Source: Pseudomonadota bacterium
GTDB taxonomy: Bacteria; Pseudomonadota; Alphaproteobacteria; Rhizobiales; Rhizobiaceae
Reading direction: 5' to 3'
Length of the DNA: 64,000 nt
NCBI GenBank assembly: GCA_023404095.1
Contig: JAEYDD010000072.1
Coordinates: forward strand, 1-64,000
Position 1 is the stretch's first letter. The number at the start of each line of letters is the position of its first letter. Below, piece after piece: positions 42,269 through 50,191 of the stretch. Both the position numbers and the translations under genes were made by a program. The notes under the pieces are model-generated. The model did not search any database. It saw only the letters and a list, made by a program, of their open reading frames with translations, and was not told where the DNA came from.

Positions 42269-43738
42269 ATGCCTGCGGTGCAGGAAACGATCGATCAGGT
42301 CCGTCAGATCGACGTAGACCAGTACAAGTACGGATTCGAGACGACGATCGAAATGGAAAAGGCACCGAAGGGCCTTTCCGAAGAGATCATCCGTTTCATT
42401 TCGGCCAAGAAGAGCGAGCCCGAGTGGATGCTCGAATGGCGCCTGGAAGCCTATCGCCGCTGGCTGACGCTGGAGGAGCCGACCTGGGCGCGCGTCGACT
42501 ATCCGAAGATCGACTTCAACGACCTCTACTACTATGCCGCGCCGAAGAACCAGAGCGGCCCGAAGTCGATCGACGAAGTGGACCCCGAAATTCTCAAGAC
42601 CTACGAGAAGCTCGGTATTCCTCTGCGCGAACAGGAGATCCTTGCCGGGGTGCAGACCTCCAAGATCGCCGTCGACGCCGTGTTTGATTCGGTCTCGGTC
42701 GTCACCACGTTCAAGGAAGAGCTGAAGAAGGCCGGCGTGATCTTCATGTCGATCTCGGAAGCGATCCGCGAATATCCGGAGCTGGTAAAGAAGTATCTCG
42801 GTTCCGTCGTGCCGACGACCGACAACTTCTATGCGACGCTGAATTCGGCGGTCTTCACCGACGGTTCGTTCGTCTTCGTGCCGAAGGGCGTTCGCTGCCC
42901 GATGGAGCTTTCGACCTACTTCCGCATCAACGAGAAGAACACTGGCCAGTTCGAGCGCACGCTGATCATCGCCGAGGAAGGCGCCTACGTGTCCTACCTC
43001 GAGGGCTGCACCGCGCCGCAGCGCGACGAGAACCAACTGCACGCGGCCGTGGTCGAGCTCGTTGCGCTGGATGACGCGGAGATCAAGTATTCCACCGTCC
43101 AGAACTGGTATCCGGGCGACAAGGAAGGCAAGGGCGGCATCTACAACTTCGTCACCAAGCGGGGCGATTGCCGCGGCAAGAACTCCAAGATTTCCTGGAC
43201 GCAGGTGGAAACCGGTTCTGCCATCACCTGGAAGTATCCGTCCTGCATTCTGCGCGGCGACGGTTCGCGCGGCGAGTTCTACTCGATCGCGGTCTCGAAC
43301 GGTCACCAGCAGATCGACAGCGGCACCAAAATGATCCACCTCGGCAAGAACACGTCGAGCCGCATCATCTCCAAGGGCATTGCCGCCGGCGTGTCGCAGA
43401 ACACCTATCGCGGCCAGGTCTCGACCCACCGCAAGGCGGAGAACGCGCGCAACTTCACCCAGTGCGATTCGCTTCTGATCGGCGATCGCTGCGGCGCGCA
43501 TACGGTGCCCTATATCGAGGCGAAGAATTCGTCGGCTCAGTTCGAGCACGAGGCGACCACCTCGAAGATCTCAGAGGACCAGCTGTTCTACTGCCTGCAG
43601 CGCGGCATTCCCGAGGAAGCGGCGATCGCGCTGATCGTCAACGGCTTCGTCAAGGAAGTGATCCAGGAACTGCCGATGGAATTCGCCGTCGAGGCGCAGA
43701 AGCTGATCAGCATCTCGCTGGAAGGCAGCGTCGGCTAA
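42269..43738 (+). CDS. sufB: Fe-S cluster assembly protein SufB
   Basis: A 489-residue scaffold subunit that builds new Fe-S clusters with SufC and SufD and accepts sulfur from SufS. It is typical in length. 'LEGCTAPQRDENQLHAAVVEL', 'NSKISWTQVETGSAITWKYPS' and 'SNGHQQIDSGTKMIHLGKNTSSRIISKG' are family blocks, with a C-terminal 'CLQRGIPEEAAIALIVNGF'. GGAG nine bases before the ATG supports the start. It follows the desulfurase gene after 135 bases; the gap contains an AT-containing stretch but no clear terminator. Confidence 0.97.
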   Translation: MPAVQETIDQVRQIDVDQYKYGFETTIEMEKAPKGLSEEIIRFISAKKSEPEWMLEWRLEAYRRWLTLEEPTWARVDYPKIDFNDLYYYAAPKNQSGPKSIDEVDPEILKTYEKLGIPLREQEILAGVQTSKIAVDAVFDSVSVVTTFKEELKKAGVIFMSISEAIREYPELVKKYLGSVVPTTDNFYATLNSAVFTDGSFVFVPKGVRCPMELSTYFRINEKNTGQFERTLIIAEEGAYVSYLEGCTAPQRDENQLHAAVVELVALDDAEIKYSTVQNWYPGDKEGKGGIYNFVTKRGDCRGKNSKISWTQVETGSAITWKYPSCILRGDGSRGEFYSIAVSNGHQQIDSGTKMIHLGKNTSSRIISKGIAAGVSQNTYRGQVSTHRKAENARNFTQCDSLLIGDRCGAHTVPYIEAKNSSAQFEHEATTSKISEDQLFYCLQRGIPEEAAIALIVNGFVKEVIQELPMEFAVEAQKLISISLEGSVG

Positions 43739-43808
43739 AGCCGCATTGTCGAGAAATCGGGCGCGCGGACGCGCGCCGTGTCCCATTCGATCCTTCAGAG
43801 GATACATC

Positions 43809-44564
43809 ATGCTTGAAATCAGAAATCTGCACGCACGCATCGCCGAAGACGGCACCGAGATCATCCGCGGCTTGAACCTGACCGTCAACGACGGCGAGGT
43901 CGCCGCCATCATGGGGCCGAACGGTTCGGGCAAGTCGACGCTCTCCTACATCCTTGCCGGGCGCGAGGACTACGAGGTGACCGAAGGCGACATCCTCTAC
44001 AACGGCGAGAGCATCCTCGAGCTCGATCCGTCCGAGCGCGCCGCCAAGGGTATCTTCCTGGCCTTCCAGTACCCGGTGGAGATCCCGGGCGTCGCCACCA
44101 TGCAGTTCCTGAAGGTTGCGATGAACGAGCAGCGCAAGGCGCGCGGCGAGGACGAGCTGACGACGCCGGACTTCATGCGCCGCGTCAAGGAGGCTGCCGC
44201 CGAACTGCAGATCTCGCCCGAGATGCTGCGCCGTCCGCTCAACGTCGGTTTCTCCGGCGGCGAAAAGAAGCGCGCAGAAATCCTGCAGATGGCACTTCTC
44301 GAGCCGAAGCTGTGCGTCCTCGACGAGACGGACTCGGGCCTCGACATCGACGCGCTGAAGATCGTCGCCGACGGCGTCAACGCGCTGCGCGCTCCGGATC
44401 GCTCGGTCATCGTCATCACCCACTACCAGCGCCTGCTCGACTACATCGTGCCGGATACGGTGCACGTTCTCTACAAGGGCCAGGTGATCAAGTCGGGCGA
44501 CAAGACGCTGGCGCATGAACTCGAAGCCAACGGCTATGCCGACATCATCGGGGCAGCCGCCTGA
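43809..44564 (+). CDS. sufC: SufC, ATPase of the Fe-S assembly complex
   Basis: A 251-residue cytoplasmic ABC-type ATPase that binds SufB and SufD. Walker A 'GPNGSGKST' is at residues 36-44, the signature 'FSGGEKKRAE' follows, and Walker B 'LCVLDETDSGLDID' contains the DETDSGLD form special to SufC. The ATG is preceded by CAGAGGATACATC. It overlaps nothing and is 70 bases from sufB; sufD starts 17 bases after it. Confidence 0.97.
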   Translation: MLEIRNLHARIAEDGTEIIRGLNLTVNDGEVAAIMGPNGSGKSTLSYILAGREDYEVTEGDILYNGESILELDPSERAAKGIFLAFQYPVEIPGVATMQFLKVAMNEQRKARGEDELTTPDFMRRVKEAAAELQISPEMLRRPLNVGFSGGEKKRAEILQMALLEPKLCVLDETDSGLDIDALKIVADGVNALRAPDRSVIVITHYQRLLDYIVPDTVHVLYKGQVIKSGDKTLAHELEANGYADIIGAAA

Positions 44565-44581
44565 GCCGGGAAGGACGATCC

Positions 44582-45856
44582 ATGAACATCCAAGCAGGGA
44601 TCAAGCTGACGGCGGCGGAAGCAGCTCTGGTCGAATCCTATAACGAACAGGTCGGCGAACTGCCGGGCGACGGCGCCACCCTTCTTGCCCGCGATACGCT
44701 GTTGAGCGACCTGAAGAATGCCGGTCTGCCGACACGACGCGTAGAAGCATGGCATTATACGGATCTCAAGGCACTGCTGAAAGCCGTGCCGGCCTTCCTT
44801 CACGGCGCCAGCGCCCAGAGGGTCGAGCCGATCGTGCCGGGCTCCACAGTGCTTTCGGTCGTCAACGGCAAGGCCCATACGCGGTTGCTGCCGGAGGGCA
44901 TCACGGCGAAGAGCTACGCCGATACGCTGCTTGACGGATCGGCTGCGGAAGGGCTCGTCGCTCGCGACGCAGACGACGTCATCGGGCGCATCAACGGTTC
45001 GTTCGTGCGCGACGGCCTGATCGTCGAGGTTGCCGAGGGTGCTTCCTTCGAAGCGCCGATCGAGATCCAGTCGGTGCAGAATTGCGGGCAGGTCAACACG
45101 CGCTTTCCGGTGCGGTTCGGTGCCGGCGCCAGGGCAACGGTGATCGAGCGGCATCTGGCAACCGGCGAGGATGCGGCACTTGTCACATCCGTCACCGACA
45201 TGCGGCTCGCGGACAATGCCGAGGTCACCTGGATCATCTTCCAGTCGGAAGGCGAGGCGGATACGCATCTCGCACAGTTCAAGGCCGAACTCGGCGCCAA
45301 TGCGAAGCTGCGCCTGTATGTCATCAACGGCGGCGGCAAGCTCGTCCGACAGGAGATCCATATCGCCGTTGCCGGCGAGGGTTCCGACCTGACGCTGCGC
45401 GGCATCAACCTTCTCGGCGGCGAGAGCCACACCGACGTGACCTTCACCGTCGGCCATGACGTTCCGCATACGACCTCGACCGAAGTCATTCGAAATGTCG
45501 TGTTCGACCGCGCCCGCGGCGTGTTCCAGGGGCAGATCCGCGTCGCGCAGGACGCGCAGAAGACCGACGCGAAGATGTCGTGCAACACGTTGCTTCTCTC
45601 CGACGACGCCGAGTTCTCGGCCAAGCCGGAGTTGGAGATCTTCGCCGACGACGTTCAGTGCGGCCACGGTGCGACGGTGATCGACATCGATCACACGCAG
45701 TTGTTCTACCTGATGGCGCGCGGCGTTCCGGAGAACAAGGCACGCGCGATGCTGGTCAACGCGTTCGTCGCCGAGATCGTCGAGGAACTGGAAGACGAGA
45801 CGCTGGTCGAGGCGCTGGAAGGCGTCATTTCCGACTGGCTCGAAAAGTACGCGTGA
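44582..45856 (+). CDS. sufD: Fe-S cluster assembly protein SufD
   Basis: A 424-residue paralogue of SufB forming the SufBC2D scaffold. The C-terminal part carries the conserved 'DDVQCGHGATVIDIDHTQLFYLMARGVPENKARAML' region, and the N-terminus has 'LPTRRVEAWHYTDLKALL'. SufD aids iron delivery to the complex. GGAAGGACGATCC precedes the ATG. sufS starts 13 bases after the stop. Confidence 0.96.
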   Translation: MNIQAGIKLTAAEAALVESYNEQVGELPGDGATLLARDTLLSDLKNAGLPTRRVEAWHYTDLKALLKAVPAFLHGASAQRVEPIVPGSTVLSVVNGKAHTRLLPEGITAKSYADTLLDGSAAEGLVARDADDVIGRINGSFVRDGLIVEVAEGASFEAPIEIQSVQNCGQVNTRFPVRFGAGARATVIERHLATGEDAALVTSVTDMRLADNAEVTWIIFQSEGEADTHLAQFKAELGANAKLRLYVINGGGKLVRQEIHIAVAGEGSDLTLRGINLLGGESHTDVTFTVGHDVPHTTSTEVIRNVVFDRARGVFQGQIRVAQDAQKTDAKMSCNTLLLSDDAEFSAKPELEIFADDVQCGHGATVIDIDHTQLFYLMARGVPENKARAMLVNAFVAEIVEELEDETLVEALEGVISDWLEKYA

Positions 45857-45869
45857 CGGGATTGTCGAG

Positions 45870-47111
45870 ATGAACCAGATCAAGCCGGTTTCCACCTATG
45901 ACGTCGAGGCGATCCGCAGGGATTTCCCGATTCTGTCGCGCGAAGTGTACGGCAAGCCGCTGGTCTATCTCGACAACGGCGCATCCGCACAGAAGCCGCA
46001 AGTGGTGATCGATGCGGTCGCGCATGCCTATTCGAACGAGTATGCGAACGTGCATCGTGGCCTGCATTTCCTCTCCAATGCGGCAACCGATGCCTATGAG
46101 GCGGCGCGCGAGAAGGTGAGGCGCTTTCTGAATGCGCCGTCCGTCGACGATATCGTCTTCACCAAGTCCTCGACCGAGGCGATCAATACGGTCGCCTACG
46201 GATACGGCATGCCGAAGATCGGCGAAGGCGACGAGATCGTCATCTCGATCATGGAGCACCATTCCAACATCGTTCCCTGGCATTTTATCCGCGAACGGCA
46301 GGGCGCGAAGCTCGTCTGGGCGCCGGTAGACGATACGGGCGCGTTCCACGTCGAGGACTTCGTAAAGTGCCTCACCGAAAAGACGAAGCTGATCGCGATC
46401 ACGCACATGTCGAACGCGCTCGGCACCATCGTGCCGGTGAAGGAGATCTGCGCGATCGCCCGCGAGCGAGGCATCCCGGTGCTGGTCGACGGTTCGCAGG
46501 GTGCGGTCCACTTGCCGGTCGACGTGCAGGACATCGACTGCGACTGGTACGTGATGACCGGGCACAAGCTCTACGGGCCCTCCGGCATCGGCGTGCTGTA
46601 CGGCAAGAAGGACCGGCTGCGCGAAATGCGCCCGTTCCAGGGCGGCGGCGAGATGATCGTGGAAGTGACGGAAGACATCGTCACCTACAACGATCCGCCG
46701 CACCGCTTCGAGGCCGGCACGCCACCGATCGTCCAGGCGATCGGGCTCGGCTATGCGCTCGACTACATGGAGAAGATCGGGCGTGCGGCGATTTCGGCGC
46801 ACGAGACGGATCTTGCCGCCTACGCACACGAACGCCTGTCGTCCATCAATTCCTTGAAGATGTTCGGGACCGCGCCCGGCAAGGGCTCGATCTTCTCCTT
46901 CGAGCTGGAAGGCATCCATGCCCACGACGTCTCGATGGTGATCGACCGGGCGGGCGTTGCCGTCCGCGCCGGCACCCATTGCGCCCAGCCGCTCTTGAAA
47001 CGCTTCGGCGTGACCTCCACATGCCGTGCATCCTTCGGCATGTACAACACCCGCGCCGAGGTCGATGTTCTGGCCGATGCGCTCGACCATGCCCGCAAGT
47101 TCTTCGCCTGA
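45870..47111 (+). CDS. sufS: Cysteine desulfurase SufS
   Basis: A 413-residue group-II cysteine desulfurase, the sulfur donor for SufB. PLP lysine K233 in 'TGHKLYGPSG'; persulfide cysteine C371 in 'RAGTHCAQPLL', the short SufS-type loop. 'YLDNGASAQKPQVVIDAV' and 'NVHRGLHFLSNAATDAYE' confirm. The operon has no sufE or sufU gene, so the sulfur acceptor between SufS and SufB is not obvious here. Confidence 0.97.
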   Translation: MNQIKPVSTYDVEAIRRDFPILSREVYGKPLVYLDNGASAQKPQVVIDAVAHAYSNEYANVHRGLHFLSNAATDAYEAAREKVRRFLNAPSVDDIVFTKSSTEAINTVAYGYGMPKIGEGDEIVISIMEHHSNIVPWHFIRERQGAKLVWAPVDDTGAFHVEDFVKCLTEKTKLIAITHMSNALGTIVPVKEICAIARERGIPVLVDGSQGAVHLPVDVQDIDCDWYVMTGHKLYGPSGIGVLYGKKDRLREMRPFQGGGEMIVEVTEDIVTYNDPPHRFEAGTPPIVQAIGLGYALDYMEKIGRAAISAHETDLAAYAHERLSSINSLKMFGTAPGKGSIFSFELEGIHAHDVSMVIDRAGVAVRAGTHCAQPLLKRFGVTSTCRASFGMYNTRAEVDVLADALDHARKFFA

Positions 47112-47121
47112 GGAGTTCGAA

Positions 47122-47502
47122 ATGTCTGTCGATGCCACCGAAGACAAGACCGATGCCCGTGACGGGATCGTCAATTCGGCAATCCCCGGCGATGAGCTGG
47201 CGCGCCTCAGCGACGACATCATCTCGGCCCTGAAGACGGTCTATGATCCGGAAATTCCCGCCGATATCTTCGAACTCGGCCTGATCTACAAGATCGACAT
47301 CGAAGACGACCGCATGGTCAAGATTGACATGACGCTGACCGCGCCCGGTTGCCCGGTGGCAGGCGAGATGCCGGGCTGGGTCGAGAATGCCGTGAGCGCA
47401 GTCGAAGGCGTCTCCGGCGTCGAGGTGAAGATGGTGTTCGATCCGCCGTGGACGCCGGATCGCATGTCCGAAGAGGCGCAGGTCGCGGTAGGCTGGTACT
47501 GA
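47122..47502 (+). CDS. sufT: SufT (DUF59/MIP18-family Fe-S assembly factor)
   Basis: A 126-residue protein. 'ISALKTVYDPEIPADIFELGLIYKIDI' and 'DMTLTAPGCPVAGEMPGWVENAV' are the DUF59 signatures, including the conserved Cys. SufT proteins act in cluster maturation or delivery. The ATG, with GAGGAG eight bases upstream, starts 10 bases after the sufS stop. Confidence 0.93.
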   Translation: MSVDATEDKTDARDGIVNSAIPGDELARLSDDIISALKTVYDPEIPADIFELGLIYKIDIEDDRMVKIDMTLTAPGCPVAGEMPGWVENAVSAVEGVSGVEVKMVFDPPWTPDRMSEEAQVAVGWY

Positions 47503-47632
47503 CCGGGCCGCCGACGGGCGAGGCACCCAATCGAAATGACGGTGCCAAACTATTGATCCCGCAGGCGGCCGCCTCTACATTTGTTTCGGAACCGCCGGGC
47601 CTTGAACCCGGCCGGCGAAGGAGAACTGGCTG

Positions 47633-48025
47633 ATGGCCTTTGCAGTGATGACCCTTACCAATGCTGCCGCCGATCGTGTGAAAGCGATCGTGGACAATGC
47701 CGGCGGCGACGCCAAGGGCATCCGCGTCGGCGTAAAGAAGGGCGGGTGCGCCGGAATGGAATATTCCGTCGACCTCGTGACGGCGCCGAACGAGAAGGAC
47801 GACCTTGTCGAGCACGCCGGTGCCCGCGTCTGGATTGCACCGGAAGCTGTTCTCTACCTGCTGGGCACGCAGATGGATTTCGAGATGACCACGCTCCGTT
47901 CCGGCTTCACCTTCAACAATCCGAATCAGACGTCCGCCTGTGGCTGCGGTGAATCGGTCGAGCTCAAGCCGGCAGACCTCGCAGCGCTGGCTGCTGCCGG
48001 GGCGCCCACCGTGCGCGTCGGATAA
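47633..48025 (+). CDS. sufA: SufA/IscA-type Fe-S carrier
   Basis: A 130-residue A-type carrier that takes clusters from the Suf complex to apoproteins. The three cysteines are in 'GGCAGMEY' and the C-terminal 'ACGCGES'. The ATG at 47633 (MAFAVMTLTNAA) has GGAG nine bases upstream; a second ATG follows five codons later. It closes the suf operon; the 190-base gap after it has no clear terminator or promoter that I can support. Confidence 0.95.
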   Translation: MAFAVMTLTNAAADRVKAIVDNAGGDAKGIRVGVKKGGCAGMEYSVDLVTAPNEKDDLVEHAGARVWIAPEAVLYLLGTQMDFEMTTLRSGFTFNNPNQTSACGCGESVELKPADLAALAAAGAPTVRVG

Positions 48026-48215
48026 GCAGGGACCTCTGCAGACACTTCCGCACGGTCGTTTGAGCGGCCAGTTGCTTCTTCGGGCACGCTTTGCTTGCAT
48101 TCATTTTCAATCCGCGTTGATACTTGCCGGTATTGCCGAGCAACGGGTTTCGGGCTGTCGGCCGCGCGACCATTGAACGATCGGCAGATGCTCCCGGGAG
48201 GTAGCGTTCACCGAC

Positions 48216-50045
48216 ATGCAGTCGCCGCAGGACTTTTCTGAATCGCTCTACGAATCGATGCCGTTCCCGGTACTCCTGACGGATGCCGCAGGCACCCGCT
48301 TCTTCCTGAACGACGCGGCTCGCAGGGCGCTCGGATGGAAGGGGGACGGCAGCGAACCTCTTGCTGCGGTTCTCGGACAAGCCGACCTTGTGACGAGGCT
48401 AGAGGGCTATGCGGTCTCGGGCCGGGCGCACAGTCACAGCCTCCGCTTCAACCGGGCCGACGAATCGGACTTCGAGGCGGCTGCGCATGTGATCGCCATA
48501 AGGAGCACCGACGGCGAGGCGGGCTATGCGCTTCTTCTGCGGAGCCTTTTGACGGGGGGAAGCCACGGCGAGCAGGTTCTGCTCGGCAGCCGCATCTACT
48601 CCGCCCTGGACACCATTCCCGAAGGGGTCGCGATCTTCGATCGCGACGAGAGGATTCTGGTCTTCAACCGCGCCTTTCGTGACGGGTGCGGAGCCGCGAA
48701 GGATGCCGTTCGCGTCGGCGCAACGGTCGAAAGCATTATCCGGGCCAATGTCGGCGCCGGCAACTACCAGGGCATTGTGCCGGGAACTCCCGAGGCGGAG
48801 GCCATGATCCAGTCCCGGCTCAGGGATCATCGCGGGGAGGGTGGACAGGCGCACACCGTCCAGCGTGCGGATGGTCGCTGGATTCGTTCCGAGAGCCACG
48901 TGATGGACAGCGGCGAGGTGGTCGGGCTGAGAATCGATATCACCGACCTCAAGGCGATCGAGCATGAGCTGGAAACCAAGAACAGGCAGCATACGAAGCT
49001 CCTGCAGCTTCTCCCGGATCTGATCGTGCGGACCGACAGGGATTTGGTGATCCGCTTTTGCAACGAGCAGTACGCCACTTTTTACGGTTCTACGCCCGAA
49101 AAGCTCGTCGGCACGCATGTGATGAACTTGGTTTCTACCGAGCAACCGGTCCTTGACGAACTCGAACGGCTGACGCCCGACAATCCCATTGCGACGGTGG
49201 AACTTGCAATCCGCAACGCTGCGGGCGAGGAACGTTGGTTACTGTGGACTGCAACGGCGAGTTTCGAGAATGGCCTCCCGACGGAGTTTGTCGGCGCTGG
49301 TCGCGACGTGACCGAGTTGAAGCGTCAGCATGAGCGTCTCACCGAACAGGCGCGGGAATTGCAGCGCAAGAACGAGGCGCTGAACCAGTTCGCAGCAACC
49401 GTCTCACACGACCTGAAGTCCCCGATCCGCCACATTGCCTCCTTCGCCGAGATGATACTGGATGATATCGAGGGCGGCCAAATGGATGATCTTTCGACGC
49501 ATGCCGCCTATGTGCGGCGGGCTGCGCTCCGCATGCAGAAGCTGGTCGATCGCCTTCTGGAATATGCTCAGATCGCCTACCAGATCCGGCACGTAAAATC
49601 CGTGTCGCTGGACGCGATCGTTGCGGATGCCCTGTCGTTGCTTGAGGGGCATATCCGGGAGGCCGGCGCGACAATCGAAGTCAAATCTCTTCCCCCCGTG
49701 AGGGGCGACCCCGAACTGCTGCGACGCCTGATGCAGAACCTGATCGGAAACGCCATCAAATATCGGCGCAGGGACTCCAGTCCCACCGTACGGATCTATG
49801 GAGAGGGGTCCTCAGACAGCGTTCGCATCGTTATCGAGGATGACGGCATCGGCATCGATGCGCAACATGCCGAAACGATCTTCGGGCTTTTCCAGCGCCT
49901 GCATCAGGACGAGAAGGTATATGACGGGACGGGCATCGGCCTTGCGCTTGCACAGCGGATCGTCGAAAGCCATTCCGGCACCGTGGCGCTCGATACGTCC
50001 TACACGAACGGCGCCCGTTTCGTCGTCGTGCTACCCCGCGGCTAG
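48216..50045 (+). CDS. PAS-domain sensor histidine kinase, soluble
   Basis: A 609-residue sensor kinase without a signal peptide or membrane helix, so it should sense something inside the cell. Three PAS-like regions lie at about residues 10-100, 125-250 and 260-375; then a coiled-coil linker (about 375-392), H398 in 'VSHDLKSPIRHIASFAEM' as the phosphorylated histidine, and a HATPase_c domain with N box 'LMQNLIGNAIKY', G1 'EDDGIGID' and G2 'GTGIGLALAQRI'. No response regulator is adjacent, so its output partner is elsewhere. The H-box resembles phytochrome-like kinases. Confidence 0.88.
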   Translation: MQSPQDFSESLYESMPFPVLLTDAAGTRFFLNDAARRALGWKGDGSEPLAAVLGQADLVTRLEGYAVSGRAHSHSLRFNRADESDFEAAAHVIAIRSTDGEAGYALLLRSLLTGGSHGEQVLLGSRIYSALDTIPEGVAIFDRDERILVFNRAFRDGCGAAKDAVRVGATVESIIRANVGAGNYQGIVPGTPEAEAMIQSRLRDHRGEGGQAHTVQRADGRWIRSESHVMDSGEVVGLRIDITDLKAIEHELETKNRQHTKLLQLLPDLIVRTDRDLVIRFCNEQYATFYGSTPEKLVGTHVMNLVSTEQPVLDELERLTPDNPIATVELAIRNAAGEERWLLWTATASFENGLPTEFVGAGRDVTELKRQHERLTEQARELQRKNEALNQFAATVSHDLKSPIRHIASFAEMILDDIEGGQMDDLSTHAAYVRRAALRMQKLVDRLLEYAQIAYQIRHVKSVSLDAIVADALSLLEGHIREAGATIEVKSLPPVRGDPELLRRLMQNLIGNAIKYRRRDSSPTVRIYGEGSSDSVRIVIEDDGIGIDAQHAETIFGLFQRLHQDEKVYDGTGIGLALAQRIVESHSGTVALDTSYTNGARFVVVLPRG

Positions 50046-50147
50046 AAGCGGGACGCGCCTGGGCGGTGCCCGGACGACGCAGCTGCCGGTTACGGACCTC
50101 ACCCGGAAAAGGTCCGATGGCACTTGTGATCCATGCCGGGAGCGGGG

Positions 50148-50176
50148 CTGACCCCGGCCCGCAGGGCCGAGGTCAG
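50148..50176. terminator. Palindrome between convergent kinase and gcvP genes
   Basis: CTGACCCCGGCCC and GGGCCGAGGTCAG pair over 13 positions with one mismatch (a G-U pair on the reverse strand), loop GCA. It lies 15 bases after the gcvP stop on its strand and 102 bases after the kinase stop. Neither strand has a T run, so it is at best a weak terminator or an RNA 3' end. Confidence 0.45.
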
Positions 50177-50191
50177 TGCTGTGAAGTCTGA

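Noticed and set aside
47503..47632. Terminator between sufT and sufA
   Set aside because: The gap contains GC-rich inverted stretches but no stem followed by T; sufA likely belongs to the operon.
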